A DNA stretch of 64,000 nt from Flavobacterium endoglycinae (GCF_017352115.1 NZ_CP071448.1:4066001-4130000), one strand, 5' to 3'. Counted from the stretch's first letter, positions 42,982-52,965 are shown. Notes: generated by a model not told the origin, from the letters alone. A program made the numbers and translations.

Positions 42982-43272
42982 AGTTTGTTTTTTAGAAATA
43001 AGAGAATGAAATAATGGTTTTTAAAAAGCAAATTACAAAAAAGTAAAAGTTTAGATCGTTTTATAAATCAAACTAAAAATGAAAGTGATTATAGAAAAGA
43101 CTTGTTTTTGCTGAGGTTTGATGAAAATAAACGATCAAAATGATGTGTATTTGATGGGATTTTAGGACCTAAAAATGTACTAGAAAAGTGCTCGGAAATT
43201 TTTTAAAAATTGAGTAAAATAGTGTAACTTAGTGTAAATACTAAAATTTTAATACCAATTTAATCCATAAAA
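42982..43272. other. divergent spacer GH9 / phospholipase A
   Basis: Nothing beyond AT-rich DNA was seen; promoters for both flanking genes must lie here. Confidence 0.45.
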
Positions 43273-44094
43273 ATGCGCTCTAGATACCTTATACTCTTTA
43301 TTGTTTTTTTTTCAATTAAAGTAAATTCCCAAATTATAGAAGAAAAGAAAAACTTCCGCGCGGCAGATTCATTATTAAAAGAAAACAGCTTTTCGGTTCA
43401 TCGAGACAATTACTTTTTAACAGGAGTTCCAATAAATACTGATATTACCCGAAATACTGCCGATGTAAAATACCAAGTTAGTTTTAAACTTCGACTGACT
43501 TCAAAACCTTTGTTTGGCAGTTTTTTCCCTTATTTGTTATACACACAAAAAGCGTTTTGGGATATTTATGCCAGTTCAAAACCTTTTTCGGAAATTAATT
43601 TTAATCCCGGTGCTGCTATTGTTCGTCCGTTTTATTTAAAAGGAGGAAGGCTTACGTATGCTGCGATTTCATTTGAACACGAATCAAACGGAAGAGATTC
43701 TATTTATTCCAGAACTTGGAATATGCTGGCGTTTTCATTAAAATCTCAGGTTTCGCCAAGATGGACTGTGGGTATAAGAGGATGGGTGCCGCTGGTTGAT
43801 AAAGATGATAATCCCGGATTGACGCAATACGTTGGTTATGGAGAAGCCAGCGCGAGTTATTTGATACAACCCGGACGCTGGAGCGCCGATGTACTTTTTA
43901 GAAAAGGAAGCGGACTTATTAATTACGGATCGCTGCAGACACAGCTAAACTGGCGACCGTATCGAAATGAGAATTATTATGTCACGCTTCAATGGTTTGT
44001 GGGCTACACTGAAAGTTTAATTGACTATAAAGAACATAAAAGCATGATCCGGTTAGGATTTACAATCAAGCCTGAAAATATGGGGATTTTTTAA
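43273..44094 (+). CDS. pldA: outer-membrane phospholipase A
   Basis: 273 residues with a signal peptide (MRSRYLILFIVFFSIKVNSQ). The mature part is a beta barrel. The catalytic set H136-x-S138 ... N150 (EHESNG then SRTWN) matches the spacing of E. coli OMPLA H142/S144/N156. It hydrolyses phospholipids that reach the outer leaflet, keeping outer-membrane asymmetry. The stop overlaps the convergent LCIB-like gene by 4 bp. Confidence 0.92.
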   Translation: MRSRYLILFIVFFSIKVNSQIIEEKKNFRAADSLLKENSFSVHRDNYFLTGVPINTDITRNTADVKYQVSFKLRLTSKPLFGSFFPYLLYTQKAFWDIYASSKPFSEINFNPGAAIVRPFYLKGGRLTYAAISFEHESNGRDSIYSRTWNMLAFSLKSQVSPRWTVGIRGWVPLVDKDDNPGLTQYVGYGEASASYLIQPGRWSADVLFRKGSGLINYGSLQTQLNWRPYRNENYYVTLQWFVGYTESLIDYKEHKSMIRLGFTIKPENMGIF

Positions 44095-44840
44095 AAGCTG
44101 TTAATAAGCGGTAATAAATTTTCTCTCGTTCCATTTTTTAAATGGATGACATCGAATTTTTTGGTCGATGAAAATGAGCCAATATCACTATCGCTATTAA
44201 TTAAAACTGCACCAACAAGAATAATGTATCGGCAGTTGTATTGGGTTGCCGATACTAATTCTTCGATTCTTTTATCAATGGATTCATAAATAATTTCAGT
44301 GGTTTCATAAAGGGGAATTTCTGCATTCAGGATTTTATCTTTCTGATGGTAAAGAATCTGTTCGATGGTGTTCATCTGGTAATCCATTTCGGTAATATGA
44401 CCAGGCAGAATGTCGTTATTCTGAAGTTTACTTAAAGCGCCATGAGCTGCACCGCAACAGCTTGAAGCGTGCATTTGCCCAAAACGGTTGATTTCTCCAA
44501 TTTTGCCTTCTTTCGAAATACCAATGTGTGGACCATAATAAATGAAAACTGCGCCATCATCTGGAACATGACTTGCAAATGCCTGCATTCCGGTTAATCC
44601 AGTAAATGGAAATCCATCTAAACCGCCCATTTTAAAAGGGCCGAGAAATTCATTTGCTCTTACCGGATATTGTATGCTGTTTACATCGTCGCTGCAAATA
44701 CTGTCTGCATACATAATTTGTCCGGGTTCGAGATCTAGGTTTTCTTCAACGTAATCGATTATTTTATTAATGAAGTCAATAGTAGTTAAAGCATTAGGAT
44801 AGTATTTTCTAATGATTTCTAGTTTTTCTCTTTTTTTCAT
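44091..44840 (-). CDS. LCIB-type beta-carbonic anhydrase homologue
   Basis: 249 residues. The blocks SICSDDVN (Cys49), GGLDGFPFTGLTGMQAFASH (His91) and HASSCCGAA (Cys128/129) fit the Limiting-CO2-Inducible B/C family, a beta-carbonic-anhydrase relative first known from algae with Cys-His-Cys zinc ligands. In algal LCIB the first block reads CRDE; here it is CSDD, so the catalytic Arg may be missing and activity is uncertain. Cytoplasmic, no signal peptide. It is convergent with pldA and shows no metabolic partner nearby. Confidence 0.75.
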   Translation of the reverse strand: MKKREKLEIIRKYYPNALTTIDFINKIIDYVEENLDLEPGQIMYADSICSDDVNSIQYPVRANEFLGPFKMGGLDGFPFTGLTGMQAFASHVPDDGAVFIYYGPHIGISKEGKIGEINRFGQMHASSCCGAAHGALSKLQNNDILPGHITEMDYQMNTIEQILYHQKDKILNAEIPLYETTEIIYESIDKRIEELVSATQYNCRYIILVGAVLINSDSDIGSFSSTKKFDVIHLKNGTRENLLPLINSF

Positions 44841-45061
44841 TTTAAGAAATTTGAATTTTCCGTTTCAGGCAGATGGTAGATTTTACGGAATAGTAAAGTT
44901 ATGAAATTCTGATATTTTATTTTAAAGAATAAGTGTTTATCTCAAAACAGGGATTTGTTTATCATTTTTAATGGTTATAGTTTTACTTCTAATGGTTTGC
45001 GTATGTGAGTTTTAACTTTTTTTTATTAAATTTGATAGTACAATTTCTAGCCAATACGATT

Positions 45062-46165
45062 ATGGAAAAATTAAAACGCCCGGTTTATTCCAAAGCTGGT
45101 TCAGATGATTTTTTTAAGAAGATGCGCACAGAAGTCAACGAAACTGTTTTGCAAAACGAATCACTCTATCGTTTAAACGTTGTAAAATCCATAGGTCTAT
45201 TGGTTTTGTATTTTGCGTTTTATGGCTGTATTTTATTTTTCGGCAATACTAATTCTCTTTTGTATTTGTTTTATGTTTTGTGTGGTTTTACCATGATTGT
45301 GCTTTTTATAAATGCCTTTCATGATGCGGCTCACGGAGCATTGTTTAAGAAAGCAAAGCATAACGAATGGTTTTTGTATGTGCTGGAGCTTTTTGGAAGC
45401 AATCACTGGCTTTGGATGCGCCGTCATATTAATCTGCATCACGCGTACCCAAATGTACAAGACTGGGATATCGATATTAAACAAAGCAATATCATTCGTA
45501 TTTTTCCTAACAGTCCGTTATTTAGTTATCATAAATACCAGCATATTTATATGTGGTTTATTTATCCGCTTTACAGCTTGAACTGGATTTATATTCGGGA
45601 TTTTAAGGATTTCTTCGGAACTAAAAATAATTATGTGAAGAAGGTTGTCGATACAATTCCGAAGAGGCAAATTTTTCTATTATTCACAGCTAAAATTATC
45701 AATCTTTTTTATATCCTTTTTATCCCAATGTTTTTTCTCAATCAGCCTTGGTATATTGTTTTAGGAGGCTGGTTTGCGATGCACCTATGCGGAAGTGTTC
45801 TTGGAGTTGTAGCTTTGGTATCTACTCACGTTGATGAAGATGCTCAATTTCCGGGAACGGATGAAGAAGGAAATCTTTCAGCGACTTGGGCCGTGCATCA
45901 AATGATTGTGACCAAAGATTTTAGCACCAATAGTAAATTGGCGAATTTTTTATATGGAGGTTTTACGCATCATGTGGCACATCATCTTTTTCCGGGAGTA
46001 GGACATACGTATTATCCGTACATAACACCGATTATAATGCGTTATGCTGAAGAATATGATCTTCCGTATACTTCTTATCCTTTTTATCATGCCGTACGTT
46101 CCCATTTTAGAATGCTGAAAGGTAAAGGGGTTAAAGAAAATATTTTGATGACGGGTGAAATTTGA
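45062..46165 (+). CDS. membrane fatty-acid desaturase
   Basis: 367 residues from Met at 45062; an upstream ATG at 45005 adds a weak hydrophobic lead. Three His boxes bind the di-iron site: HDAAHG, HINLHH and HHVAHH. Several hydrophobic segments place it in the inner membrane. It introduces a double bond into acyl lipids and so adjusts fluidity. The stop codon touches a tRNA-like 3' fragment (46166-46188). Regiospecificity is unknown. Confidence 0.93.
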   Translation: MEKLKRPVYSKAGSDDFFKKMRTEVNETVLQNESLYRLNVVKSIGLLVLYFAFYGCILFFGNTNSLLYLFYVLCGFTMIVLFINAFHDAAHGALFKKAKHNEWFLYVLELFGSNHWLWMRRHINLHHAYPNVQDWDIDIKQSNIIRIFPNSPLFSYHKYQHIYMWFIYPLYSLNWIYIRDFKDFFGTKNNYVKKVVDTIPKRQIFLLFTAKIINLFYILFIPMFFLNQPWYIVLGGWFAMHLCGSVLGVVALVSTHVDEDAQFPGTDEEGNLSATWAVHQMIVTKDFSTNSKLANFLYGGFTHHVAHHLFPGVGHTYYPYITPIIMRYAEEYDLPYTSYPFYHAVRSHFRMLKGKGVKENILMTGEI

Positions 46166-46188
46166 GGTTCAAATCCCTCCATGGTCAT
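46164..46188 (+). other. possible tRNA 3'-end fragment
   Basis: GGTTCAAATCCCTCC followed by CATGGTCA looks like the T loop, T stem and acceptor 3' strand of a tRNA. No matching 5' part is next to it. This could be an old attachment-site scar or chance. Confidence 0.35.
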
Positions 46189-46198
46189 AAGATATTTT

Positions 46199-47485
46199 TT
46201 ATTTCCCTCTTTCAAATAGTAATGACGAAAATGTCCTAACTCCAGTTCTAATGCATTCTTCATCGACTTCAAAATTTGGAGCATGATTCATAGCGATGAT
46301 TCCTTTCTGGAAATTAGAACCTCCAAGGAGAAAATAAACGCCAGGGATTTTTTGCTGAAAATAAGCGAAATCATCATTAAAATAAGGAACTTGTCCGTAA
46401 TCTGGAACAACAAATCCTTTTCCGAAGATTTTATCTAAAATATTTATAGAAGTCTTTGTTAAGTTTGGATGGTTTAAAACAGTTGGATTTTCTTTTATAA
46501 ATGAAACAGAAAGCAATTTTGAACCATAATTATTGTCTGCAATTACTTTTTCAACAGTTGGAATAATATTTTTCAATCGTGTCGCATCGGTTTCATAGAT
46601 TTCTGCATTTACACGAAAAGTATCATTTTTAGAATAACTTCTGAAATTTTCTTCACTAATTAAATAGTCTTTAAATATGGTGTTTGGATTCGTTAATCCA
46701 ATTTTAGGATCTAAAATAGATTGAATTTCCCAAGGTTTACTATCATTAATAGTTCTAACCAAAGACTTGCGGATTTTGGCAGAAAGATCTTTTACTTCTT
46801 CGTTCGATAATGCAGTTTTAAATTGTATTCCTATTTCTTTTTGGTAAGCAAACATTTCGTTTGGTTTTACCATTATTTGTCCAGTAGGTAAAGCCGTTAC
46901 ATGAAGCGCAAAAATCTCATCGATTTTAAATTTTGAAAAAATCTCATTTTCGACCATTTTTTTAGCTCCAATAAAGGTCTCTTCTTCTGGTTGAAAAATA
47001 AAGTAAACCGTACCATGAAGTGACTTTTTATTTTTTACTAAAACTTCTGCAATTCCTAACGCAATTGTCATGTGCACATCGTGTCCACAACCGTGCTGAA
47101 CGCCTTTTGTTTTGAATTTAAAACTAGATTTATCAGGAAAATCATTTGGGAGAGCGTCCATATCGGCTCTCCAAGCTATTCTTTTTCCTTTTTTGGCACC
47201 TTCCAAAATACCTACAACGCCATAACCATAAATATCGGTTTCAACCTTAAGACCTAAATCAATTAATTGCTTTTTTATGATTTCCTGCGTTCTTTTTTCT
47301 TTTCCGGCAAGTTCTGGGTTCTCATGAAAATCTCTTCTAATTTGAACCAATTTTTCGAAAATTTTATCTGTTTCAAGCTGAATTGATTTTTGAGTTTCGA
47401 TTTTACTTTTGTTGTTCTGTGCGACTATACTCGACATGAAAAGTGAATTAAGAAAAAGTAACGCTAATATGGTTTGTTTGTTCAT
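46199..47485 (-). CDS. exported M20-family amidohydrolase
   Basis: 428 residues with a signal peptide (MNKQTILALLFLNSLFMSSIVAQ). Metal-binding blocks are WRADMDALP, HGCGHDVHMTIALG and FQPEEETFIGAKKMVE, and the dimerisation domain is present. M20 amidohydrolases remove acyl groups from amino acids or split small peptides using zinc. It lies next to the CocE-like gene on the same strand, with 31 nt between them. Confidence 0.92.
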   Translation of the reverse strand: MNKQTILALLFLNSLFMSSIVAQNNKSKIETQKSIQLETDKIFEKLVQIRRDFHENPELAGKEKRTQEIIKKQLIDLGLKVETDIYGYGVVGILEGAKKGKRIAWRADMDALPNDFPDKSSFKFKTKGVQHGCGHDVHMTIALGIAEVLVKNKKSLHGTVYFIFQPEEETFIGAKKMVENEIFSKFKIDEIFALHVTALPTGQIMVKPNEMFAYQKEIGIQFKTALSNEEVKDLSAKIRKSLVRTINDSKPWEIQSILDPKIGLTNPNTIFKDYLISEENFRSYSKNDTFRVNAEIYETDATRLKNIIPTVEKVIADNNYGSKLLSVSFIKENPTVLNHPNLTKTSINILDKIFGKGFVVPDYGQVPYFNDDFAYFQQKIPGVYFLLGGSNFQKGIIAMNHAPNFEVDEECIRTGVRTFSSLLFERGK

Positions 47486-47516
47486 TTTATATTTTGTTAA
47501 AAAACAGATAGGTAAA

Positions 47517-49265
47517 TTATTTTAGAACCGGAATTTTTATAAAGCTGTCGTTGTACCACTGAATTTTTAAAGGTTCTTTGGCATCGCGTATAGTTTCGTC
47601 GCTAACGTCTTTTCCAGTTCCGTAATTTAATTGTGAAAAAGGATTTTTATTAACGGTCAAACCAATCAAAAGTCGGCTTCCTTTACTTAATTTTTTGCTC
47701 ACAAAATGGGTATTTGAAAAAGAAACTGTTTCTATTGTATTCGGTTCTAAAAGCTGTCTTTTTTCAATATCTTTTGCATAACTGGCACGGCCAATGTAGT
47801 AAGAAAGATGGAAATATTCTCCGTTTGGTGTGACTTCATAAACTGTGATGCCTACATCCAAATCTTTTTTGTTGATGCTTAGTTTAATTTCTCCCAGAAA
47901 AGAACCGTTTACTATTAAAGATTCAGTCAAAGGTTCGCTGATAAAAAAGTAACCATCATTTTTGTTGACTTCTTTCTGAATAATTGGACTCGGATAGTAA
48001 TTGTTATTGCTGATTTCTCTATTGGCAAAATCAACTTCTTGTGTTAGAAATTCTTTCTTTTTTGGTTTTTTAAAATCTGCTAAACGAAAATCTTGTGATG
48101 GAGCAGAAGTCAAATAAAAAGTCAGATATTCATTGTGCATTTTTTCGAATGAAGAAGCGCTTTTCCATTCATTGGCACCCATGACTTCATAATTGATTTT
48201 ATCTTTCAGAATTTCTGGTTTGGCTCCATTTTTCAAAATATAATCAAACCATTGATAGGTAATTTTTTTAATATCAATTAAAGAAACAGGATCGACTTTG
48301 TAATCGTTTAAAACGGCTTCACCACCAATCTGGGTTCCAAAATGTCCATAAGGACCAATTACCAGATAAAAAGGCGTTTTCGGACTGTATTTTTGAAGTT
48401 CTTTTAAATAGTACAAACCCGAGTTTTGCGAATCATTGTAATAACCGTCAAAAGCTAAAACAGGAATATTGATCTTAGCAAAATCGGTTTTATAAGGCGC
48501 CATTTTCTGCCAGTAGGAATCAAATGAAGGATGCTTTATCCATTTTTGAAACCATCTGTTTGGCTCGCCGTCTATGCTGTCTAATGTTTTGTACGCCGTT
48601 CCAGATTCCCACCATCTAAATTTTAAACCTCTAAAACGAGGTCGGTTATTATTGGTTACAGTATCAAGGTATTTGTTGTTTCCCACATAAAATGCCCATT
48701 CATAGTTTGGATTTATAAAAACATTGTTTTCCATAGGAAGTCCCATTCCGGGTCTGTTTGCTACAGCAGGAACGATTGTTTTAAGTGCGGGATGCATTTT
48801 TTTGCAGGCTGCCCATTGGGTAAATCCGTTATAACTGCCTCCGTACATGGCGACTTTTCCGTTGCACCATTTTTGTTTACTAATCCAATCTATAGCATCA
48901 TAAACATCATTGGCTTCGTCTTCGTACGGATTAATTTCATTAGGACTAAAGCGTTTTCCTCTTGAATATACGATAATTCCAGTATAACCTTTATCTACAG
49001 ATTCTTTAATGGATTTAAGATCTCTGCCTTTATCGCGAACATAAATGGTGTACTGCAAAATTACAGGTTGTGGTTGGGCATCGTTCTTTTTTCGGGCGAT
49101 CATAGCAGATAATATGGCTCCGTCACGGGTTTTAATCGACACGCTGTCTTGAATGTCATACGTGTTTTCTTGATCTGCTGCTTTTGCAGTTTTGGTTTGC
49201 TGTGCAGAAACAGAAATCACCGCAAAAAATAAATTCAGAAATAATAATAGCGCTTTATGAATCAT
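47517..49265 (-). CDS. exported CocE/NonD-family hydrolase (S15-like)
   Basis: 582 residues with a signal peptide (MIHKALLLFLNLFFAVISVSAQQ). Alpha/beta hydrolase with nucleophile in GGSYNGFTQ and a late acid/His region (VIGPYGHFG). A C-terminal jelly-roll domain (about 390-582) is typical of CocE/glutaryl-7-ACA acylase relatives. Likely cleaves esters, amides or X-Pro dipeptides in the periplasm. Transcribed with the M20 gene; together they look like a peptide or acyl-amino-acid scavenging pair. Confidence 0.9.
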   Translation of the reverse strand: MIHKALLLFLNLFFAVISVSAQQTKTAKAADQENTYDIQDSVSIKTRDGAILSAMIARKKNDAQPQPVILQYTIYVRDKGRDLKSIKESVDKGYTGIIVYSRGKRFSPNEINPYEDEANDVYDAIDWISKQKWCNGKVAMYGGSYNGFTQWAACKKMHPALKTIVPAVANRPGMGLPMENNVFINPNYEWAFYVGNNKYLDTVTNNNRPRFRGLKFRWWESGTAYKTLDSIDGEPNRWFQKWIKHPSFDSYWQKMAPYKTDFAKINIPVLAFDGYYNDSQNSGLYYLKELQKYSPKTPFYLVIGPYGHFGTQIGGEAVLNDYKVDPVSLIDIKKITYQWFDYILKNGAKPEILKDKINYEVMGANEWKSASSFEKMHNEYLTFYLTSAPSQDFRLADFKKPKKKEFLTQEVDFANREISNNNYYPSPIIQKEVNKNDGYFFISEPLTESLIVNGSFLGEIKLSINKKDLDVGITVYEVTPNGEYFHLSYYIGRASYAKDIEKRQLLEPNTIETVSFSNTHFVSKKLSKGSRLLIGLTVNKNPFSQLNYGTGKDVSDETIRDAKEPLKIQWYNDSFIKIPVLK

Positions 49266-49340
49266 AATTACTAGTTTTTTGGGTTAAAGGAAGTTAATTA
49301 TTATTTCTATATTTACATAAAAGACGTCAATTATAACTTT

Positions 49341-49994
49341 ATGTTACATTTTATTAAAACTTTATCTTTATCATTTTTTCTTTTGGGAACGATTTCGGTC
49401 TGCGCACAGCATGAAGCTTATGAAGTTCCAACAGAACAACAAATTGCTGATACTACTTTTGTAAACTTAAAAGATTATAGCACTGATTTTGTGTATGATA
49501 TGAAATATGCTACTGAAGATAATTTCTTGAAAGCCAAAGTATATGACTGTGCCGAATGTTTGCTGCGTTTAAAAACAGTGAAAGCATTGGTTGCTGCCAA
49601 TAAAGATTTTATTAAAAAAGGATATAAAATAAAGCTCTATGATTGTTATCGTCCGTTGTCGATTCAGAAGAAAATGTGGGCAATCGTATCGAATCCCAAT
49701 TATGTGGCAGATCCAAAAAAAGGCTCCATCCACAATAGAGGAGGAGCCGTTGATATTTCGTTAGTTGATGCTGACGGAAAAGAACTTGATATGGGAACTT
49801 CTTTTGACTTTTTTGGTCCCGAAGCCGGTCACAACTATACTAAGTTTTCTAAAAATATTTTATCAAACCGAAAGTTTTTGAAAAAAATAATGATTCAAAA
49901 CGGATTCAATTCATTTGATTCTGAATGGTGGCATTATAATTTAAAAACAGGTTTGAAAGATGCTGTTTCCAACCAAAAATGGAATTGTAATTAA
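49341..49994 (+). CDS. exported D-Ala-D-Ala dipeptidase (VanX/DdpX-like)
   Basis: 217 residues with a signal peptide (to about residue 22). Zinc ligands H131 and D138 (SIHNRGGAVD) and H198, general base E195 (SEWWH) and the catalytic Arg (YDCYRP, R104) match VanX. Being exported, it more likely recycles cell-wall dipeptides in the periplasm than confers vancomycin resistance: no vanA or vanH is near. The stop is one base from the next convergent gene. Confidence 0.92.
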   Translation: MLHFIKTLSLSFFLLGTISVCAQHEAYEVPTEQQIADTTFVNLKDYSTDFVYDMKYATEDNFLKAKVYDCAECLLRLKTVKALVAANKDFIKKGYKIKLYDCYRPLSIQKKMWAIVSNPNYVADPKKGSIHNRGGAVDISLVDADGKELDMGTSFDFFGPEAGHNYTKFSKNILSNRKFLKKIMIQNGFNSFDSEWWHYNLKTGLKDAVSNQKWNCN

Positions 49995-50561
49995 TTACTC
50001 GACACATTTAATGTTTTCCATGAAATAAGTGTTTGGCTGATACGTTTTGCCATTCAGCTCCGAAACTAATTCACGCTTAACAATATAATCTTCTACATTC
50101 GTTAAGTATTTTACTCTCATAATTAAAATTGGAGATTTTTTCAGTTCTTCAAAATTGTCTTTCATAAACATAAAAATCCCTGTGTTAACGCGGTTGTCAA
50201 AACCTTTATCGTCACGGATAAGCGTTCCGCAGCTTTCTTGGTCAATGTGCATTAAAGTCACAATTTTACCATTTTCTAACTGAAGAAAGATTTTGGAATT
50301 TTTGTCAAAACAATTCGCTTTGATGAAATCTTTACTTTTTTGAATCAATTGTAAATTTAATGTTGGAAGTCCGTCTGTTTGTGCCAGAGAAAAGAAAACA
50401 TAACTGAAAGTTCCTCCAAAGTTTTTCTCGCTTATTAAATATTCGTTGGTTACTTTATAAGAGCCAATAGAGTCATTTACGTTTACGCTGTACTCACATG
50501 GTTTTTGGGCAAATGCGGTAAAGGTTAATAAAAAAAGAGTGAATGTAATTAGTTGTTTCAT
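49995..50561 (-). CDS. exported protein of unknown function
   Basis: 188 residues from Met at 50561 (MKQLITFTLFLLTFTAFAQ, signal peptide). A soluble, mostly beta protein with GSYKVTNEYLISEKNFGG and LIMRVKYLTN; no known motif. The start is 2 nt past the stop of the THUMP-like methyltransferase, so it is probably in the same transcript. Confidence 0.75.
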   Translation of the reverse strand: MKQLITFTLFLLTFTAFAQKPCEYSVNVNDSIGSYKVTNEYLISEKNFGGTFSYVFFSLAQTDGLPTLNLQLIQKSKDFIKANCFDKNSKIFLQLENGKIVTLMHIDQESCGTLIRDDKGFDNRVNTGIFMFMKDNFEELKKSPILIMRVKYLTNVEDYIVKRELVSELNGKTYQPNTYFMENIKCVE

Positions 50562-50563
50562 TG

Positions 50564-51745
50564 CTAAGTAATTTTTGTGCAAATTAAAACTATTTTGTTA
50601 TCATTTTTATCAGTTGTAAAAAAACAATATGTATTTCCTCCATTTTTTATTTTCCACTTTTTGCGGATGTTTTCTACCGTTTCCGGAAAGTTGCGTGTGG
50701 TAACGTTTGCCTGCTGGTTTAAAAGTTCTTTTTTCATTTCATTTTTATGGTACGAAATGACTTTTTCGATAGCAAAACTTCTTCCGGGAAAATCGATTAA
50801 ATTTTCCGAAGTATATAAATGCGAATGTTTATGCAGTTTGTTTATTTGAAAAAACGCGCTGACTTCATCAAATCCGCCAGATTTCATAATGGCCGAATTG
50901 GGTTCATAAAGATATTGCTGCGGCAGATTATAAGATGAAAACTGATTTTGAGCATCTAGAATAAATTCAAATGTTTCTACTTTATCTTTTAGAATATTGG
51001 CTGTTTTTAAAGTGATTTCGCCTTTATAATTTTTATGAATTTCGAAAAGAAGTTCTTTTACTTCATTTTCTAAAGCAATAATATGAATGTTTTTTACAAA
51101 TTTCAATTCTGATAAACCGGCTGAAATATCCAATAATGGAGCTGTTTTAATTAAAATAGAATCGGCTTTTTCAAAATAAAAATCTAAATTTTCGGGAACA
51201 TTCGGTAAACAGTCCTTCAGCATAAAAACTTTGCCTTTTGCATCATTTCTTCTGGAAGGATCAATGTAAATCCAATCCCATTTTTTGTTTAAATTATTTA
51301 AAACATTCGAAGAATCATCGGCATAAAAAGTACAGTTGGTAACCTTTAACTGCTCATAATTATGTTTTACAATTTCAGATAAATCCGGATTGATTTCGCA
51401 ATGTGCAATGGTTTCAAATTTCTTCGAAAAATAATAATCATCCACTCCAAAACCTCCTGTAAGATCGATTATTGATTTACCGTTTATTAAGGAAGCTTTG
51501 TAAGCAGCTGTTTTTTCTGATGAGGTTTGTTCAACCGAAATTTTACTCGGATAAATAATGTTTTCAGCACTAAACCAAGTAGGCAGTTTTTCTTTTGCTT
51601 TAGCTTTGGCTTCAATCTGATTTAAAATCAAAATCCAATCCGTTTCCGGAAATGGATTTTTCTGAAGCGCTAATTTTTTAATATCTGCACCGCTGTTTCG
51701 GGTTATAAATTCCTGAATGTCGGGATGCAAAATAGAGGTATTCAA
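50564..51745 (-). CDS. class I methyltransferase with THUMP-like C-terminal domain
   Basis: 393 residues. The SAM site IIDLTGGFGVDDYYFSKKF (about 90-110) and IYIDPSRRNDAKGK (a DPPY-like motif) point to RNA or DNA base methylation. The C-terminus (VENIRKKWKIKNGGNTYCFF) is the THUMP-like domain that binds RNA. Family function is unknown. It overlaps nothing but is within 3 nt of the AI-2E gene, so they form an operon. Confidence 0.88.
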   Translation of the reverse strand: MNTSILHPDIQEFITRNSGADIKKLALQKNPFPETDWILILNQIEAKAKAKEKLPTWFSAENIIYPSKISVEQTSSEKTAAYKASLINGKSIIDLTGGFGVDDYYFSKKFETIAHCEINPDLSEIVKHNYEQLKVTNCTFYADDSSNVLNNLNKKWDWIYIDPSRRNDAKGKVFMLKDCLPNVPENLDFYFEKADSILIKTAPLLDISAGLSELKFVKNIHIIALENEVKELLFEIHKNYKGEITLKTANILKDKVETFEFILDAQNQFSSYNLPQQYLYEPNSAIMKSGGFDEVSAFFQINKLHKHSHLYTSENLIDFPGRSFAIEKVISYHKNEMKKELLNQQANVTTRNFPETVENIRKKWKIKNGGNTYCFFTTDKNDNKIVLICTKIT

Positions 51746-51747
51746 TG

Positions 51748-52839
51748 CTAAATTCTTTCGGTTAATACGGACACAATTTTATTGTCAGGAAAAAATTCTT
51801 TTAAAATTACTTTAATCATGGTAAAAGCAGGAACGGCAATGATCATTCCGACAATTCCAAACGTGATACCGCTGATTAAGATAATTAAGAATATTTCTAA
51901 CGGGTGCGAATTTACACTTTTTGATGAAATTATAGGCTGGCTGATATTATTGTCGATTGCTTGAACTATCAAAAAGCCTATTACGACATAAATAGTTTTG
52001 GGCAGAATTTCTGATTGAAAATCCATTCCAATCATGCTAATCATGGTTAAGATTGCCGCCAAAGTAGTTCCAATGATTGGTCCTAAATACGGAATAATGT
52101 TTAGGATGGCGCATAAAAAAGCAATTACAAAAGCATTTTTATTTCCAAATATCAGCAATACAATCAGATAAAGAACAAATACAACGATTAACTGCAGTAA
52201 TAAACCAATAAAATATCGGGTTAGTAAATGATTGATTTTTGTAATCGAATTCAGAATTTTATCTTCATTAGAATCAGGAAGAATTCTTCTGGCTTGATCT
52301 TTAAAAATAGTCTGGTCTTTTATAAAGAAGAAAGTAATAAAAAATACCGATACCAATCCCATTCCCATGTCGGCCATAAAATTGATAATTGAATTAATAA
52401 ATCCAGTAAAATAACTAAAATCTAATACCGAAGTCAATTTAGAATCTTTTATAACTTTATTTAAATCAATATGCTGAATATTAAAGTATTCTTCAAGATG
52501 CTTTTCGGTTTCCATAAATTTAGTCTGCAGATGAGCCGTATCTAATAAGGCTAAATTGTTTGCCTGGGAAATAATTAAAGGAACAAACAGTAAAATAAAG
52601 CCCACAATTAGAAAGATAAAAAAGACAATGGTAGTGGTGGCAGCCATTGAATTACTGAATTTTAATTTATTTTTTAAAAACAGTACTAAAGGATTTGCAA
52701 TTAGGCAGAGTAGTAACGAAACACACAAGTAAACGATTACAGTTTGTATTGAGTATAAGAAGTATAAAACGATACCAATTATTAAGATGGTTGCTAAAGC
52801 TCGTAAGATCCCGTTAGAGATAGTTTTTGACGTTATCAT
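51748..52839 (-). CDS. AI-2E/PerM-family transporter
   Basis: 363 residues, about 8 helices. Typical blocks are FIKDQTIFKDQARRILPDS, LNIIPYLGPIIGTTLAAIL and GIVGMIIAVPAFTMIKV. Members move small molecules or ions (AI-2, Na+/H+). Substrate unknown. Inner membrane. Confidence 0.92.
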   Translation of the reverse strand: MITSKTISNGILRALATILIIGIVLYFLYSIQTVIVYLCVSLLLCLIANPLVLFLKNKLKFSNSMAATTTIVFFIFLIVGFILLFVPLIISQANNLALLDTAHLQTKFMETEKHLEEYFNIQHIDLNKVIKDSKLTSVLDFSYFTGFINSIINFMADMGMGLVSVFFITFFFIKDQTIFKDQARRILPDSNEDKILNSITKINHLLTRYFIGLLLQLIVVFVLYLIVLLIFGNKNAFVIAFLCAILNIIPYLGPIIGTTLAAILTMISMIGMDFQSEILPKTIYVVIGFLIVQAIDNNISQPIISSKSVNSHPLEIFLIILISGITFGIVGMIIAVPAFTMIKVILKEFFPDNKIVSVLTERI

Positions 52840-52913
52840 ATTTAAATTTTAAGATTATAAATATAGGAAAAAGCTTTTATATTTCTAATGTTTTGGGCGT
52901 TCTAAATAATGAG

Positions 52914-52953
52914 CAAAAAAAAAAGGCGAGATGATTTCATCTCGCCTTTAATT
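52914..52953 (-). terminator. intrinsic terminator of the M43 protease gene
   Basis: AAAGGCGAGATGA-TTTCATCTCGCCTTT is a near-perfect stem followed on the - strand by a T run; it lies 15 nt past the stop. Confidence 0.9.
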
Positions 52954-52965
52954 AGATTTTTTTTA

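Noticed and set aside
49341..49994. Vancomycin resistance gene vanX
   Set aside because: Sequence is of the VanX/DdpX family, but it has a signal peptide and no vanA/vanH neighbours, so a cell-wall recycling dipeptidase is more likely.
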